The position numbers were made by a program, and so were the translations under genes. Source: UBA11403 sp963784615 (GTDB lineage Bacteria; Pseudomonadota; Gammaproteobacteria; Legionellales; Legionellaceae). Taken from it: DNA of 64,000 nucleotides. The stretch spans positions 1,488,001 through 1,552,000 of the forward strand of contig CAWASG010000001.1 of NCBI GenBank assembly GCA_963784615.1, read 5' to 3'. Under the pieces are notes generated by a model, which had not been told where the DNA came from, made no database searches, and was given only the letters and a program-made list of their open reading frames with translations. This document shows positions 35,052-43,806 of this stretch, in pieces; position 1 is the stretch's first letter, and every line of letters starts with the position of its first letter.

Positions 35052-36224
35052 TTAGGCAGCTTTCTGCATGGATGGTACCAACTCTTCATTAGTCACAGCG
35101 GGTTGTGCATTAAGAAAAATGCTCAACCCCGGAGTGACACAAATGGGTTCTTCTGGCCCATCAACGATATGAGTATCTGTGTTCACATCATCCTGCGGCG
35201 CTTCCACAACGGCATCGGCTTGACCGCCCATTTTTCTAATCCAAAAATCCATTCCTAAAATCATCGATGCACTACCGGCAAAGACCGCGGAAATCGCCGA
35301 TAAAGCAATGATCACGCCCACGGGAGGGAGTGCTATACCCGCCACCACCAATGCGCCCGCTAAAAGACCCACACCTGAATAAGTCAGTGCGGCATTCACA
35401 AACGCATTCACCCCAACGCATAAAAAGCCGAGCGACGCATACTGACTGGCTTTCATTTCTTCCCACTTTGACTCAATTTTGTCACAAAATTTGGCCAGGA
35501 AAAAATTATAGAAATAAAACTCAGTGAATGCACCGAATGTAAATGCAACCGATAATCCAATCACAAACGCCGGAAACGCCGCAACCTGCATGACCATCAA
35601 TACTTCAGCAAGTCCTAACGTAAACAGTAAACTCAGCGCCAAGACATTTCCCGCCGCAATAATATGACCACAGGCTTTACCAAACGTGAGTGTTGATTTC
35701 CACTGAAGAAAAATGTCATATAAACTTTCCACATCATCTGACTCAGGAGAATCAAACCCTTGCAACCAGGTCTCAATCTCTTGAATCGTCATAATCACCG
35801 CAACAAATACACCCGAGGCCAACCCTAAAATAGCCAAAGGCGTTGCTGCGCTGAACGTAAACGCCATCATCCCGAATAACACACCGGTCACCGAAAAGAC
35901 AAAAATCCCTGCATAATAGGAGAATTTTCGCCACCCAGTAAGCTCAACCCCCGGTTCATCACTCGTGATTCTCTCTAGAAAACCCTCTAATAACTCCAGG
36001 TTAATAAAAAAATTAACCATACCGCTACACATACCACCCGCCCCTATGGCAGTCGCATGAAGAAAACCAGAAAGCAATCTGGAAATGGAAGTAAACCCAC
36101 CGACGATTTCTCGAAGAAACATCTCCACCGCAATATAATTTTGCAATGCACCCCCAATGGCGCCTAATGCAGAGACAATATAAGACGTATTTTTTTTAGC
36201 AGCAGGACTGAGTTGAATTCCCAA
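35052..36224 (-). CDS. Orphan polytopic membrane protein with ArgR-controlled promoter
   Basis: A 390-residue protein with about nine or ten hydrophobic helices and a hydrophilic acidic/Pro-rich tail of about 65 residues. No family motif that I recognise. The start is TTG at 36224, decided by a strong AGGAG 6-7 nt upstream and the absence of any ATG until well into the protein. Directly upstream is a consensus promoter (TTGACA, 17 bp, TAGTAT) overlaid by two ARG boxes at the spacing used by E. coli ArgR, and argR itself is the divergent neighbour. I infer repression by arginine. A role in arginine or other amino acid movement is possible but unproven. Confidence 0.72.
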   Translation of the reverse strand: MGIQLSPAAKKNTSYIVSALGAIGGALQNYIAVEMFLREIVGGFTSISRLLSGFLHATAIGAGGMCSGMVNFFINLELLEGFLERITSDEPGVELTGWRKFSYYAGIFVFSVTGVLFGMMAFTFSAATPLAILGLASGVFVAVIMTIQEIETWLQGFDSPESDDVESLYDIFLQWKSTLTFGKACGHIIAAGNVLALSLLFTLGLAEVLMVMQVAAFPAFVIGLSVAFTFGAFTEFYFYNFFLAKFCDKIESKWEEMKASQYASLGFLCVGVNAFVNAALTYSGVGLLAGALVVAGIALPPVGVIIALSAISAVFAGSASMILGMDFWIRKMGGQADAVVEAPQDDVNTDTHIVDGPEEPICVTPGLSIFLNAQPAVTNEELVPSMQKAA

Positions 36225-36248
36225 AATCTTCTCCTGAAAATCGTCACG

Positions 36249-36295
36249 AACGAATAAGTATTCACTATACTAGAATAATTATTCATGTTTGTCAA
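36249..36295 (-). promoter_or_regulatory. Promoter with paired ARG boxes (ArgR operator)
   Basis: Minus strand: TTGACA (36295-36290), 17-bp spacer, TAGTAT (36272-36267). Two imperfect palindromes match the ARG box (TGAAT-WWWW-ATTCA): TGAATAATTATTCT at 36285-36272 and TGAATACTTATTCG at 36264-36251. As 18-mers (36270-36287 and 36249-36266) they are separated by 3 bp, the E. coli ARG-box pair geometry, and they cover the spacer, -10 and start region. Confidence 0.8.
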
Positions 36296-36333
36296 CAATA
36301 TCCTCATAATGAATCCCGAGTAAATTTCACCGT

Positions 36334-36386
36334 GGTAGAAAAAACTCGCGAGTATATTTGACTACGGTAGAAAAAACTCGTAAATT
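36334..36386 (+). promoter_or_regulatory. argR promoter with a direct repeat
   Basis: TTGACT (36358-36363), 17-bp spacer, TAAATT (36381-36386). The 15-mer GGTAGAAAAAACTCG occurs at 36334-36348 and again at 36366-36380 (the spacer), 32 bp apart, about three helical turns. It is not an ARG box, so it may bind another regulator. Confidence 0.5.
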
Positions 36387-36412
36387 TATATGTACTTATC
36401 TAAAGGCTCACC

Positions 36413-36874
36413 ATGCAATCTTCAACACACGTACTGCGCGACATTCTTATGGAAGGAAAGGCCGGAACACAAGCAGACATTCAACAGGCATTGGAAAAAA
36501 AAGGGCATTCGATAAGCCAATCCAAGATTTCCCGATTACTGCATCAGGTTGGCGCCGTTAAGTTAATTGATAGCGACGGAAAAACGCACTACCGTCTTCC
36601 CCATGAAACCGGTCTTATTCATGAGTTAACAAACATTCACGAAAAAACACTGGTCAGGCAATGGGTATTAGACGTCATCGCGAATGAAACTCTCATCATC
36701 ATCCACACAACACCAGGTGCTGCTAGCATGGTCGCTCGAATCATCGACCAACACCGCATTAACCTTCACATTTTAGGAACCATCGCGGGAGATGATACGA
36801 TTTTTATTGCGCCTAAAAACAATCAGCAAATTGCTTCTGTCATTACATTAATCACCGAATTGTTTCAGTTGTGA
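36413..36874 (+). CDS. argR: Arginine repressor
   Basis: A 153-residue ArgR/AhrC family regulator. The N-terminal winged helix is 'AGTQADIQQALEKKGHSISQ' followed by 'SKISRLLHQVGAVK'; the C-terminal hexamerisation and arginine-binding domain has 'TTPGAASMVARIID' and 'ILGTIAGDDTIFIAP' with the conserved Asp pair. A weak AAAGG precedes the ATG. It is divergent from the 35052 membrane gene, whose promoter holds two ARG boxes. Confidence 0.93.
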   Translation: MQSSTHVLRDILMEGKAGTQADIQQALEKKGHSISQSKISRLLHQVGAVKLIDSDGKTHYRLPHETGLIHELTNIHEKTLVRQWVLDVIANETLIIIHTTPGAASMVARIIDQHRINLHILGTIAGDDTIFIAPKNNQQIASVITLITELFQL

Positions 36875-37139
36875 CGCTTATTCTGATAACAATATTGTGC
36901 AAAATGGAATAAACCGCATTCATATACTACAGTCAATTAGTATGAGTTTTTTCAAGAAGCAAAAACATTCTTGGAAGAATAATACTATTTTCAAATAGGT
37001 GCCTTACAACATGAGGCCCTAACAAAGCGAGGCCGTGTAAAATCAAGGCTAATTGAAACTATTTTAGTCGTTTTTGAATTTTAGTGTTGATTGACCACAT
37101 ACCTTAAGATTTTTAAACTGTAGGAATAGGAGAACGACA

Positions 37140-37391
37140 ATGAAAGGAATAATTAGTTTAATGATTGCTGGGGTTTTTGTTATAGCAACATCAACCACGA
37201 TGGCAGCTACAAAAACAAATCTTGATAGTCATTGGGTTTGCACAACCAATGCTAGCAGTAGCTCTGTCGAAGCAGAAAAAGCTACAGATGATAAAATGGC
37301 AAAAGCGGCTTCTAGCGCTGTAGATGCTTTTGCTTTTGCATCGTCTAATTGTCGTGATTGCGATAAAATTACCTGCGAAGTGCAAAAATAA
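37140..37391 (+). CDS. Small secreted protein
   Basis: An 83-residue protein with a signal peptide (cleavage likely after '...STTMA', residue 22). The mature 60 residues are Ala/Ser-rich with four cysteines ('WVCTTN', 'NCRDC', 'ITCEV'). AGGAG lies 8-9 nt before the ATG. I do not recognise the family. A good intrinsic terminator follows, so it is a single-gene unit. Confidence 0.7.
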   Translation: MKGIISLMIAGVFVIATSTTMAATKTNLDSHWVCTTNASSSSVEAEKATDDKMAKAASSAVDAFAFASSNCRDCDKITCEVQK

Positions 37392-37417
37392 ACAAATCGT
37401 TGTATAAGACAATGCTT

Positions 37418-37455
37418 AAACCTCATGTTATTCATGACATGGGGTTTAATTTTTT
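37418..37455 (+). terminator. Intrinsic terminator after the small secreted protein
   Basis: Stem AAACCTCATGTTAT / ATGACATGGGGTTT with a two-base loop, followed by AATTTTTT, 27 bp after the stop codon. Confidence 0.8.
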
Positions 37456-37547
37456 GATGGATTAACTAGTGCCTCGTCAACATGCCAATCGGTGTTTGGA
37501 AAGTTTTCGGATCTCTCCTTCGCTCATCGCCCCCTGATGGTGTTATC

Positions 37548-37820
37548 GGCCTCAGTCATCGTTTCGCCATCCGTCGTTGCGAGCGGCCCAGTACCTTCGG
37601 TACAAACAGCTGAAATGAACTTGCAGGTCGTCGTTGCGAGGCGCGAAGCAATCCAGGGAGCAAAGCTTCGAACCCTGGATTGCTTCGTGCCTCGCAACGA
37701 CGCCTGATACAACATTGCACATGGCGTGGCAATCCAGGGTTCCGTGCTCCGAACTCTGGATTGCCGCGCTTCGCTCGCAACGACGGCATAAGCGTTTCTG
37801 GCGAAACGATGACTGAGGCC
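37548..37820. mobile_element. Composite palindromic element, copy C
   Basis: Bracketed by perfect 21-bp inverted arms (starting GGCCTCAGTC at 37548 and ending GACTGAGGCC at 37820). Inside are two palindromic cores of the GTTGCGAGG...CAATCCAG family (37629-37701 and about 37719-37784) and the CAGTACCTTCGGTAC segment shared with copy D. It is non-coding. The gene-free region extends from 37392 to 37884 and holds nothing else but the terminator at 37418. Confidence 0.75.
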
Positions 37821-37884
37821 GTGTTATCTAATTTCAAAGTAAGTCTAAAGAACAAGTACGAAATCAGAAAAACGCCATCAGTTT

Positions 37885-39474
37885 TCATTTTATCTTTCGA
37901 GAAAGCATTGCCCCAATTGAAAATACGATGGCAATCGGCAGTCCCAAAAAAGCCCATCCTAATGGCGCATACCGATAAATATTTAATGGTTTAAATATCG
38001 AATCCAACCATCGATAGAAGGCAAACAACGCCGGACGATTCAAAGGGATGACGTTAACAGATTCGTCTATCAATCTAGCGGCTCTTCGCCCAGATTCCGC
38101 AGCACTTTCCATCTCAAACATATCCGTTTCGGTTTTTGTATAAGCTGTAGCAAAGTATAGATTCTTATATGTCGTCGCGTTATCGGGCCTTAAAAAATAG
38201 GTTCCTTTATTGGTGCTGAATTTTGGCTCATTTGTATCAAGTGCCTGACCATTAAATGTGTAGGTATCCCAGACGTTGTAATCTAACACCTTAACCGTGT
38301 TAAGCGACAAATGATCGCCTAATTCAGAAGTCGTGATTTGATACCAAACTTCTTGTTGTATTTCCTCATGTGAGCACTCGATAAAGGGCTTTTTGATGAG
38401 TAATCCCTGACGAACGGGATCACATAATCCTATCGACCATACATCAGAAATATCACCGTAGGTTTTTCCCCATAAAGAGCCTTGCGGCTCAATGACTAAT
38501 TGCCAGGGACTATCAGGAATGTACATCGCAGTATGGTTACTTGGCATAGTAATTTTTTTATCAAAATACAATTGCATCCCAACCATGAGTTGACGCCCAC
38601 GCTTAGCGAGTTCATTAATACCTGGTAACGTTACTGACGGCATAGCAGCAACGCTTTCTACGGATAAAGAACAAAAAAAGACATCGGCGGAAATATCATT
38701 GTTAGCGATGATAGCACCGGTTACTCTATCACCTTCTGTGCGTATATCCGTTATATTCGCACCCAAGTGAAATCTAACCCCCTGACTTTCAAGATACGCT
38801 TTCCAATGATCAAACCATGCTTCATTGGTAGGCGCATTCATGACGCTGATAGCACGATTCAGTATTTTAAAGGTCTCCAATGTTTTGGCCGTTGAGGGGA
38901 CGTTAACTTGCAACGGCTCGGCGCCAAGAAATGGCCCCATAATATCAATTATATATTTTCTCATATCGTGACATAGCGAATGGTCTGGATCGATAAATTC
39001 ACTCCACGTCAAATTGTCCATACGATTTAAACGATCGGTTGAGATCATAAAACAGTATATGATTTTGCTTATCACCCGCCATTTTTGTTTGAACGGGATT
39101 GTCTTGAAGGCTCGCCTCATATCCCATAGCATTTTCGGCCTATTATTCATTAAAAATATAGTGCGCTGATCGGCGATCAAGAAATCATTAACGTCGATGA
39201 GATTGTCATGAACCGTTTTATTGGGGTTATTGATAAGGGGTATTTGTTTGAATATATCGCGTAAATTATCATAATTTGGTCCATAGATGCGCCATGAGTA
39301 CTCCGTAGGCAAAAGGGTGTCGCCTCTATGTTTAACGCCACTTCGTGCCATACCGCCGATGAGTAGATTTCTATCGTAGACATGAATCTCATAGTCGTTA
39401 TTGCGGCGAATAAGTTCATGAGCAACCGTAAGCCCGCCTATTCCAGCCCCTAAAATGACGACCTTCTTTTTCAT
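37885..39474 (-). CDS. FAD-dependent amine oxidase / phytoene desaturase-like protein
   Basis: A 529-residue flavoprotein. The N-terminal Rossmann motif is 'VVILGAGIGGLTVAHELIRR' followed by 'IHVYDRNLLIGGMARS', and the C-terminal FAD contact region is 'LYFATAYTKTETDMFEMESA' then 'ESGRRAARLI', as in the hydroxysqualene dehydroxylase/phytoene desaturase and amine oxidase group. A last hydrophobic segment ('LGWAFLGLPIAIVFSIGAML') suggests a C-terminal membrane tail. Substrate unknown. The ATG at 39474 is spaced properly from CAGGG, whereas the ATG at 39483 abuts it. Confidence 0.78.
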   Translation of the reverse strand: MKKKVVILGAGIGGLTVAHELIRRNNDYEIHVYDRNLLIGGMARSGVKHRGDTLLPTEYSWRIYGPNYDNLRDIFKQIPLINNPNKTVHDNLIDVNDFLIADQRTIFLMNNRPKMLWDMRRAFKTIPFKQKWRVISKIIYCFMISTDRLNRMDNLTWSEFIDPDHSLCHDMRKYIIDIMGPFLGAEPLQVNVPSTAKTLETFKILNRAISVMNAPTNEAWFDHWKAYLESQGVRFHLGANITDIRTEGDRVTGAIIANNDISADVFFCSLSVESVAAMPSVTLPGINELAKRGRQLMVGMQLYFDKKITMPSNHTAMYIPDSPWQLVIEPQGSLWGKTYGDISDVWSIGLCDPVRQGLLIKKPFIECSHEEIQQEVWYQITTSELGDHLSLNTVKVLDYNVWDTYTFNGQALDTNEPKFSTNKGTYFLRPDNATTYKNLYFATAYTKTETDMFEMESAAESGRRAARLIDESVNVIPLNRPALFAFYRWLDSIFKPLNIYRYAPLGWAFLGLPIAIVFSIGAMLSRKIK

Positions 39475-39483
39475 TTTGTTCAT

Positions 39484-39811
39484 CCCTGATTTATCGTTTG
39501 CTATGGATATATTTTTACTTGTAGCGCTTCATCTGAACTGATCCAAGCTCTTTTCATGATTTCACTATTACTTGAGCAGCGGACTCTTCGGTTGGGCTCT
39601 TGGGTTTTTTCTTTGTAAGATCTTTCTGTTTCATCATAACCTCAATGATTTGAAATAGTTAGTATTATTAACTGTAGTTCATCAACTCATAAATAACTTC
39701 CCATTCATCAAAAATACTATCATTTGCATTTTGATTAATGTCATCTACGCTTACTGTTGATGACGGAGTTTTCTGACACATTATGGGTTTTATAACCAAT
39801 CGGAGATCAAC
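39484..39811. other. Gene-free AT-rich stretch
   Basis: It holds the upstream regions of the divergent FAD gene and the CsbD-like gene. A minus-strand open frame across 39668-40027 is antisense to the CsbD-like gene and not credible. Confidence 0.5.
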
Positions 39812-40018
39812 ATGAATAAAGACATTTTTGAAGGCGCATGGGAAGAAACAAAAGGAAAAATGAAACAAGTATGGGGCAAACTTACGGATGATGACCTTCA
39901 ACAACTTGAAGGAAATCAACAAGAAATTTATGGCAAACTTCAAAAGCACTATGGCTATAGCAAAGAACAAGCTGAAAAGGCCATAAAAGAGTTTAAACAA
40001 TTTCAAGGTAAGAAATAA
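39812..40018 (+). CDS. CsbD family stress-response protein
   Basis: A 68-residue hydrophilic, helical protein of the CsbD/YjbJ type: 'WEETKGKMKQVWGKLTDDDL', 'GNQQEIYGKLQKHYGYSKEQ' and 'AEKAIKEF' are the family pattern. Such proteins are induced by general stress in many bacteria; the biochemical role is unknown. GGAG lies 7-8 nt before the ATG. Confidence 0.9.
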   Translation: MNKDIFEGAWEETKGKMKQVWGKLTDDDLQQLEGNQQEIYGKLQKHYGYSKEQAEKAIKEFKQFQGKK

Positions 40019-40031
40019 ATCATACAATAAC

Positions 40032-40082
40032 GGTAACTACTCGGGGCCCTGTCTACCTCATCCTGATGCACGTGTAGTTACC
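40032..40082. repeat. Inverted GGTAACTAC / GTAGTTACC around ACTACTCGGG motif
   Basis: Perfect 9-bp arms with a 33-bp interior beginning TCGGGGCCC. It lies between the convergent 3' ends of the CsbD-like gene and lptG and belongs with the related hairpin at 44489-44522. Confidence 0.55.
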
Positions 40083-40121
40083 AATAACGATACTCACTCA
40101 TTATTCTGGTCGACCATTACA

Positions 40122-41186
40122 TTAATCCATCCGTCGCATCAAATAAGCCCCAATCAAAGCAAACACACAAGTAGGCCCAATGGCCGCAAGTATCGGTGGC
40201 CATTGAAACACCTGACTCAACGGGCCAAAAAAGCGATTCAAGATATGAAATCCAAATCCAACTGTCGCGCCCACCAATAATTTAGATCCCATCGTCGAGG
40301 AACGTAACGGGCCAAAGATAAAGGGGATCGCCAACATCATCATCACCAACGTCGTCAACGGTTGAAAAATCCGCTGCCAAAAATCCAGCTCATAATTTAA
40401 AACCGACTGCTTTGTCACCTTCTGCGCTCGTATAAATTGGCGTAATTCATGCAGCGTCATTTCATCTGGCTCGCTAGAGCTCAAACTAAATACCGTGGGC
40501 TTCAATGGCACGTCCCACTTCATCAAAGGGATCTGCCGAGCCTGTGTATGATTTTTTGTAATCACTGTTTCATGCACATGCGTTGCCTGCCAAATGCCGT
40601 TGGTATACTGAATCTCATTCATACGACGTACCAAGCGCAAATGATGGGAGGCATCAAAACGAAATTGATAAACCTGCGCCAACGATTTGCTCGAGACAAC
40701 CGTCCCGATCGTTATAAAATCATTGTGATATCGCAGCCACATCCCTTTTGCGGTGCGTAACGTCTGCCCATTACTCATGGCTGACATTTTTTTATCATTC
40801 GCAACACGTGCCAGTTGAGGAACCACTGTTTCGCCCAATAAAGTCAACACCAAAATTAACGCCAAAGCAGCCTTAAACACCGATAAAGTCACTTGCCAAA
40901 TCGACATCCCCGAGGCGCGCATAATAACCAGCTCACGATGATTCGCCATCATCCCGAGGCCAATTAAACACCCCAATAAACTTGCCATCGGAAAAAATAG
41001 ATAGACTTGATAAGGCAGTTGCAAGAAGACATAGACGGCGGCTGAAGCCAACCCATAGTTCGCCTTTCCCAAATCGCCCAATTGATTCACAAATAAAATA
41101 AAAACTTGCAGCCCTGCCAGCATGAGTGTCACCAGACCAATCGAGGACAGCACGGTTTTCGCGACATATTTCTCGAGTAATTTCAT
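40122..41186 (-). CDS. lptG: LPS export ABC transporter permease LptG
   Basis: A 354-residue permease of the YjgP/YjgQ family; with LptF and LptB it extracts LPS from the inner membrane. Six membrane helices flank a periplasmic beta-jellyroll domain; 'ELVIMRASGMSIWQV' is the coupling-helix region and 'PLTTLVMMMLAIPFIFG' a conserved helix. It overlaps lptF by 4 nt. Confidence 0.94.
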   Translation of the reverse strand: MKLLEKYVAKTVLSSIGLVTLMLAGLQVFILFVNQLGDLGKANYGLASAAVYVFLQLPYQVYLFFPMASLLGCLIGLGMMANHRELVIMRASGMSIWQVTLSVFKAALALILVLTLLGETVVPQLARVANDKKMSAMSNGQTLRTAKGMWLRYHNDFITIGTVVSSKSLAQVYQFRFDASHHLRLVRRMNEIQYTNGIWQATHVHETVITKNHTQARQIPLMKWDVPLKPTVFSLSSSEPDEMTLHELRQFIRAQKVTKQSVLNYELDFWQRIFQPLTTLVMMMLAIPFIFGPLRSSTMGSKLLVGATVGFGFHILNRFFGPLSQVFQWPPILAAIGPTCVFALIGAYLMRRMD

Positions 41187-42262
41187 GATAATTTCACTCG
41201 ATTACGCCAGATCAACAACCCACCCAAAAGCGCAAACACAAGATGAAGCCACCACATCCCAAGCCACGGCGGAATTTTTCCTTGAGCAATCCAATTACGG
41301 GCGATAAACATGAAATTGGCATACACAATGAAAATTAGAATCGCTGGCAACAGCTTGGCATATTTTCCCGACCGAGGATCGACGCGACTCAATGGCACAC
41401 CAATCAATGTCAAAATTAACACCATCAACGGAATTGAAAATCGCCATTGCAACTCCGCTGATTTAGCGAGTGTATGATTCTTAGAGGACCATAATTCCGA
41501 TGTATATGCCGTGCGAACATCTTTTGTCGTCACCTCAAACGGATGGGGCAAGCGCGCTTGATATCGCTTAAAATCAACCACTTGATAATCTGCCTGTCCA
41601 GGTTGCCCCTGATAGGCTCGCCCATCCTCCATAATGGCATAATCTTCATGCGTCAACGGATCGCTTTCAACAAAGGCTTTATCAGCCCAAAGCACGTCCC
41701 ACTGCGGTGCAGGCCCTTTATCATTCAACCGCGCGAGAAACACCTTCTGCGCAACCGCTTTATCTCGACTCATCGACTCCACATAAAACACTTCTCGCCC
41801 GCCAGAAAGTGCTCTAAATTGACCAGGAACTACGGTTTGCATCAACGTTTGCACACCGGAAGCTCGCAATAATTTAGCGCGCTCTATCGCAATATACGGA
41901 CTAAACCAAAGCATAATCACCAACACAAATAGCGCAACTACAGATGCCATCAGTAAGCTCTGTCGCAACAACGACCCTTGCCCATAACCACACGCATTTA
42001 ACACCGTCATTTCACTATCGGCATACAAACGCCCATAAGCAATCATCAACGACATATAAAAGCCCAGCGGCAGCAACAGTCCCATTAAATTGGGCATCTC
42101 CAGCATCATCAATTTCATAATGAAGACAACGGGCAGGTGCCCGCTGGCTGCGCGATTCAAATAACGAACGAACTGATTGCTCATAAAAATCAATAGCAAA
42201 ATGGTCGTCAACGACGTGAGCGTAATAAACACTTCTTTGGCTAAATAACGAAAAATAAGCAC
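41183..42262 (-). CDS. lptF: LPS export ABC transporter permease LptF
   Basis: A 359-residue partner of LptG with the same fold. 'SEMTVLNACGYGQGSLL' is the coupling helix and 'IPLMVLILTLIGVPLSRVDPRSGKYAKLLPA' in two parts is family-specific. The start is GTG at 42262, with AGAGGT about 11 nt upstream. Divergent from pepA, as in many gammaproteobacteria, with the bidirectional promoter region at 42263-42357. Confidence 0.94.
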   Translation of the reverse strand: MLIFRYLAKEVFITLTSLTTILLLIFMSNQFVRYLNRAASGHLPVVFIMKLMMLEMPNLMGLLLPLGFYMSLMIAYGRLYADSEMTVLNACGYGQGSLLRQSLLMASVVALFVLVIMLWFSPYIAIERAKLLRASGVQTLMQTVVPGQFRALSGGREVFYVESMSRDKAVAQKVFLARLNDKGPAPQWDVLWADKAFVESDPLTHEDYAIMEDGRAYQGQPGQADYQVVDFKRYQARLPHPFEVTTKDVRTAYTSELWSSKNHTLAKSAELQWRFSIPLMVLILTLIGVPLSRVDPRSGKYAKLLPAILIFIVYANFMFIARNWIAQGKIPPWLGMWWLHLVFALLGGLLIWRNRVKLS

Positions 42263-42357
42263 GGAATGGTTTTACCTCTAAAAATAAACAGATATACTGG
42301 TATCAACAAACCCTATTATAGCACTGTACTATATTTCACCCTCCTTAGGAAGAAACC

Positions 42358-43806
42358 ATGCATTACGGACTCATTAATACACTCAACATCAACACAGGTG
42401 ATTCACTGGTTCTTGGCATACTTGCCAAACAACCGCTGCCCGAAGCCGTAGTCCAACTGGAGACTCAACTTGGAGGCGTCATTCAACGTCTCACTCAACG
42501 ACTACAAGACAATGGCGACATGATTTGGCAAGCCGATGCAAACGGCCGCAACATCCTCATCATGCACTGCGGCGATGACACCACGTTCAACGCACAAACC
42601 CTAAAAAAACGGATGGCGGATATCACCAATGCACTCATCAAACAACGCCTGCACACTGCAACCATTTACCTGCCCATGATTCCTGGAAAAAAAGCGGACT
42701 GGCAACTGCAGCAAATGGTGCTCAACATCGATGACAATCTCTATCAATGTCTTGATTTTAAAAGTGATCAGAAAAAACCTCATAGCATCGAATCCGTCGA
42801 GATCTTCATGCCAGGAGCAACTGCGAAGGGACTTCATCATGCAGAAGCCACCGCGGAAGGCATCCGTCTGACACGCACACTTGCCAACTTGCCCGCCAAC
42901 GTCTGCACCCCCACCTATTTGGCTGAGCAAGCATTACATCTAGCAAAACAACATCCTGAAATTAAAACTCAGGTTATGGATAGCAAGGCTATAGAAAAGA
43001 TGGGAATGGGCTCATTGCTCGCGGTAGCACGCGGCAGTGATGAACCCCCTCAGTTTATTGAAATGCAATATCATGGACACACAGACAAAGCCAAAGCTCC
43101 TATTGTCCTGGTCGGTAAAGGCGTCACCTTTGATTCTGGCGGGATCTCCTTAAAACCACCAGCAGGCATGGAAGAAATGAAATATGATATGGCTGGTGCC
43201 GCGAGCGTTCTCGGCACGTTAAAAGCCTGTGCCTTATTGAAACTACCGGTTAATGTGGTTGGTCTCATTCCCACCACGGAAAACATGCCGAGTGGAAAAG
43301 CCACAAAGCCCGGCGACATCGTCACCAGCATGTCGGGTCAAACCGTGGAAATTGTCAATACCGACGCCGAAGGTCGACTAATTTTGTCGGACGCCTTAAC
43401 TTATGCCGAACGCTTCAAGCCCGAATTTGTCATTGACATCGCAACCTTAACCGGTGCCATCATCATCGCCCTCGGCCATGAAACCACCGGTTTATTCACT
43501 GCAGATGACAAGTTGGCTGAAACAATTCTAACTGCTGCTGAAGAAGCAGATGATGCGGCATGGCGATTACCCCTTCTGGACATCTACCAAGACGCCATCG
43601 ATAGCCCCATCGCAGACATGGCCAACTCAACCGCGGATCGCTCTGCAGGTAGCGTCACGGCAGCCTGCTTTTTATCCCGCTACACGAAAAAATATCGTTG
43701 GGCACATTTAGACATCGCCGGAACCGCATGGGTCAGCGGAAAAAAACGCAATGCAACCGGACGCCCTGTTCCCTTACTTTTACAGATACTAACCGATGCG
43801 TGTTGA
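42358..43806 (+). CDS. pepA: Leucyl aminopeptidase (M17)
   Basis: A 482-residue two-metal aminopeptidase. 'VGKGVTFDSGGISLKP' and 'MKYDMAGAASVLG' carry the metal-binding Lys and Asp residues; 'NTDAEGRLILSDAL' is the M17 signature. The N-terminal domain (1-165) is diverged as usual; in E. coli the PepA N-domain also binds DNA (XerCD recombination, carAB regulation). AGGAAG precedes the ATG. holC overlaps its end by 11 nt. Confidence 0.94.
   Translation: MHYGLINTLNINTGDSLVLGILAKQPLPEAVVQLETQLGGVIQRLTQRLQDNGDMIWQADANGRNILIMHCGDDTTFNAQTLKKRMADITNALIKQRLHTATIYLPMIPGKKADWQLQQMVLNIDDNLYQCLDFKSDQKKPHSIESVEIFMPGATAKGLHHAEATAEGIRLTRTLANLPANVCTPTYLAEQALHLAKQHPEIKTQVMDSKAIEKMGMGSLLAVARGSDEPPQFIEMQYHGHTDKAKAPIVLVGKGVTFDSGGISLKPPAGMEEMKYDMAGAASVLGTLKACALLKLPVNVVGLIPTTENMPSGKATKPGDIVTSMSGQTVEIVNTDAEGRLILSDALTYAERFKPEFVIDIATLTGAIIIALGHETTGLFTADDKLAETILTAAEEADDAAWRLPLLDIYQDAIDSPIADMANSTADRSAGSVTAACFLSRYTKKYRWAHLDIAGTAWVSGKKRNATGRPVPLLLQILTDAC

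Noticed and set aside
37524..37957. Several overlapping frames with peptides like RRCEARSNPG or GLPRFARND
   Set aside because: Translations of the palindromic repeats on both strands, without start signals.
39668..40027. 119-codon hydrophobic minus-strand frame
   Set aside because: Entirely antisense to the CsbD-like gene; hydrophobicity follows from reading Lys/Glu-rich codons backwards.
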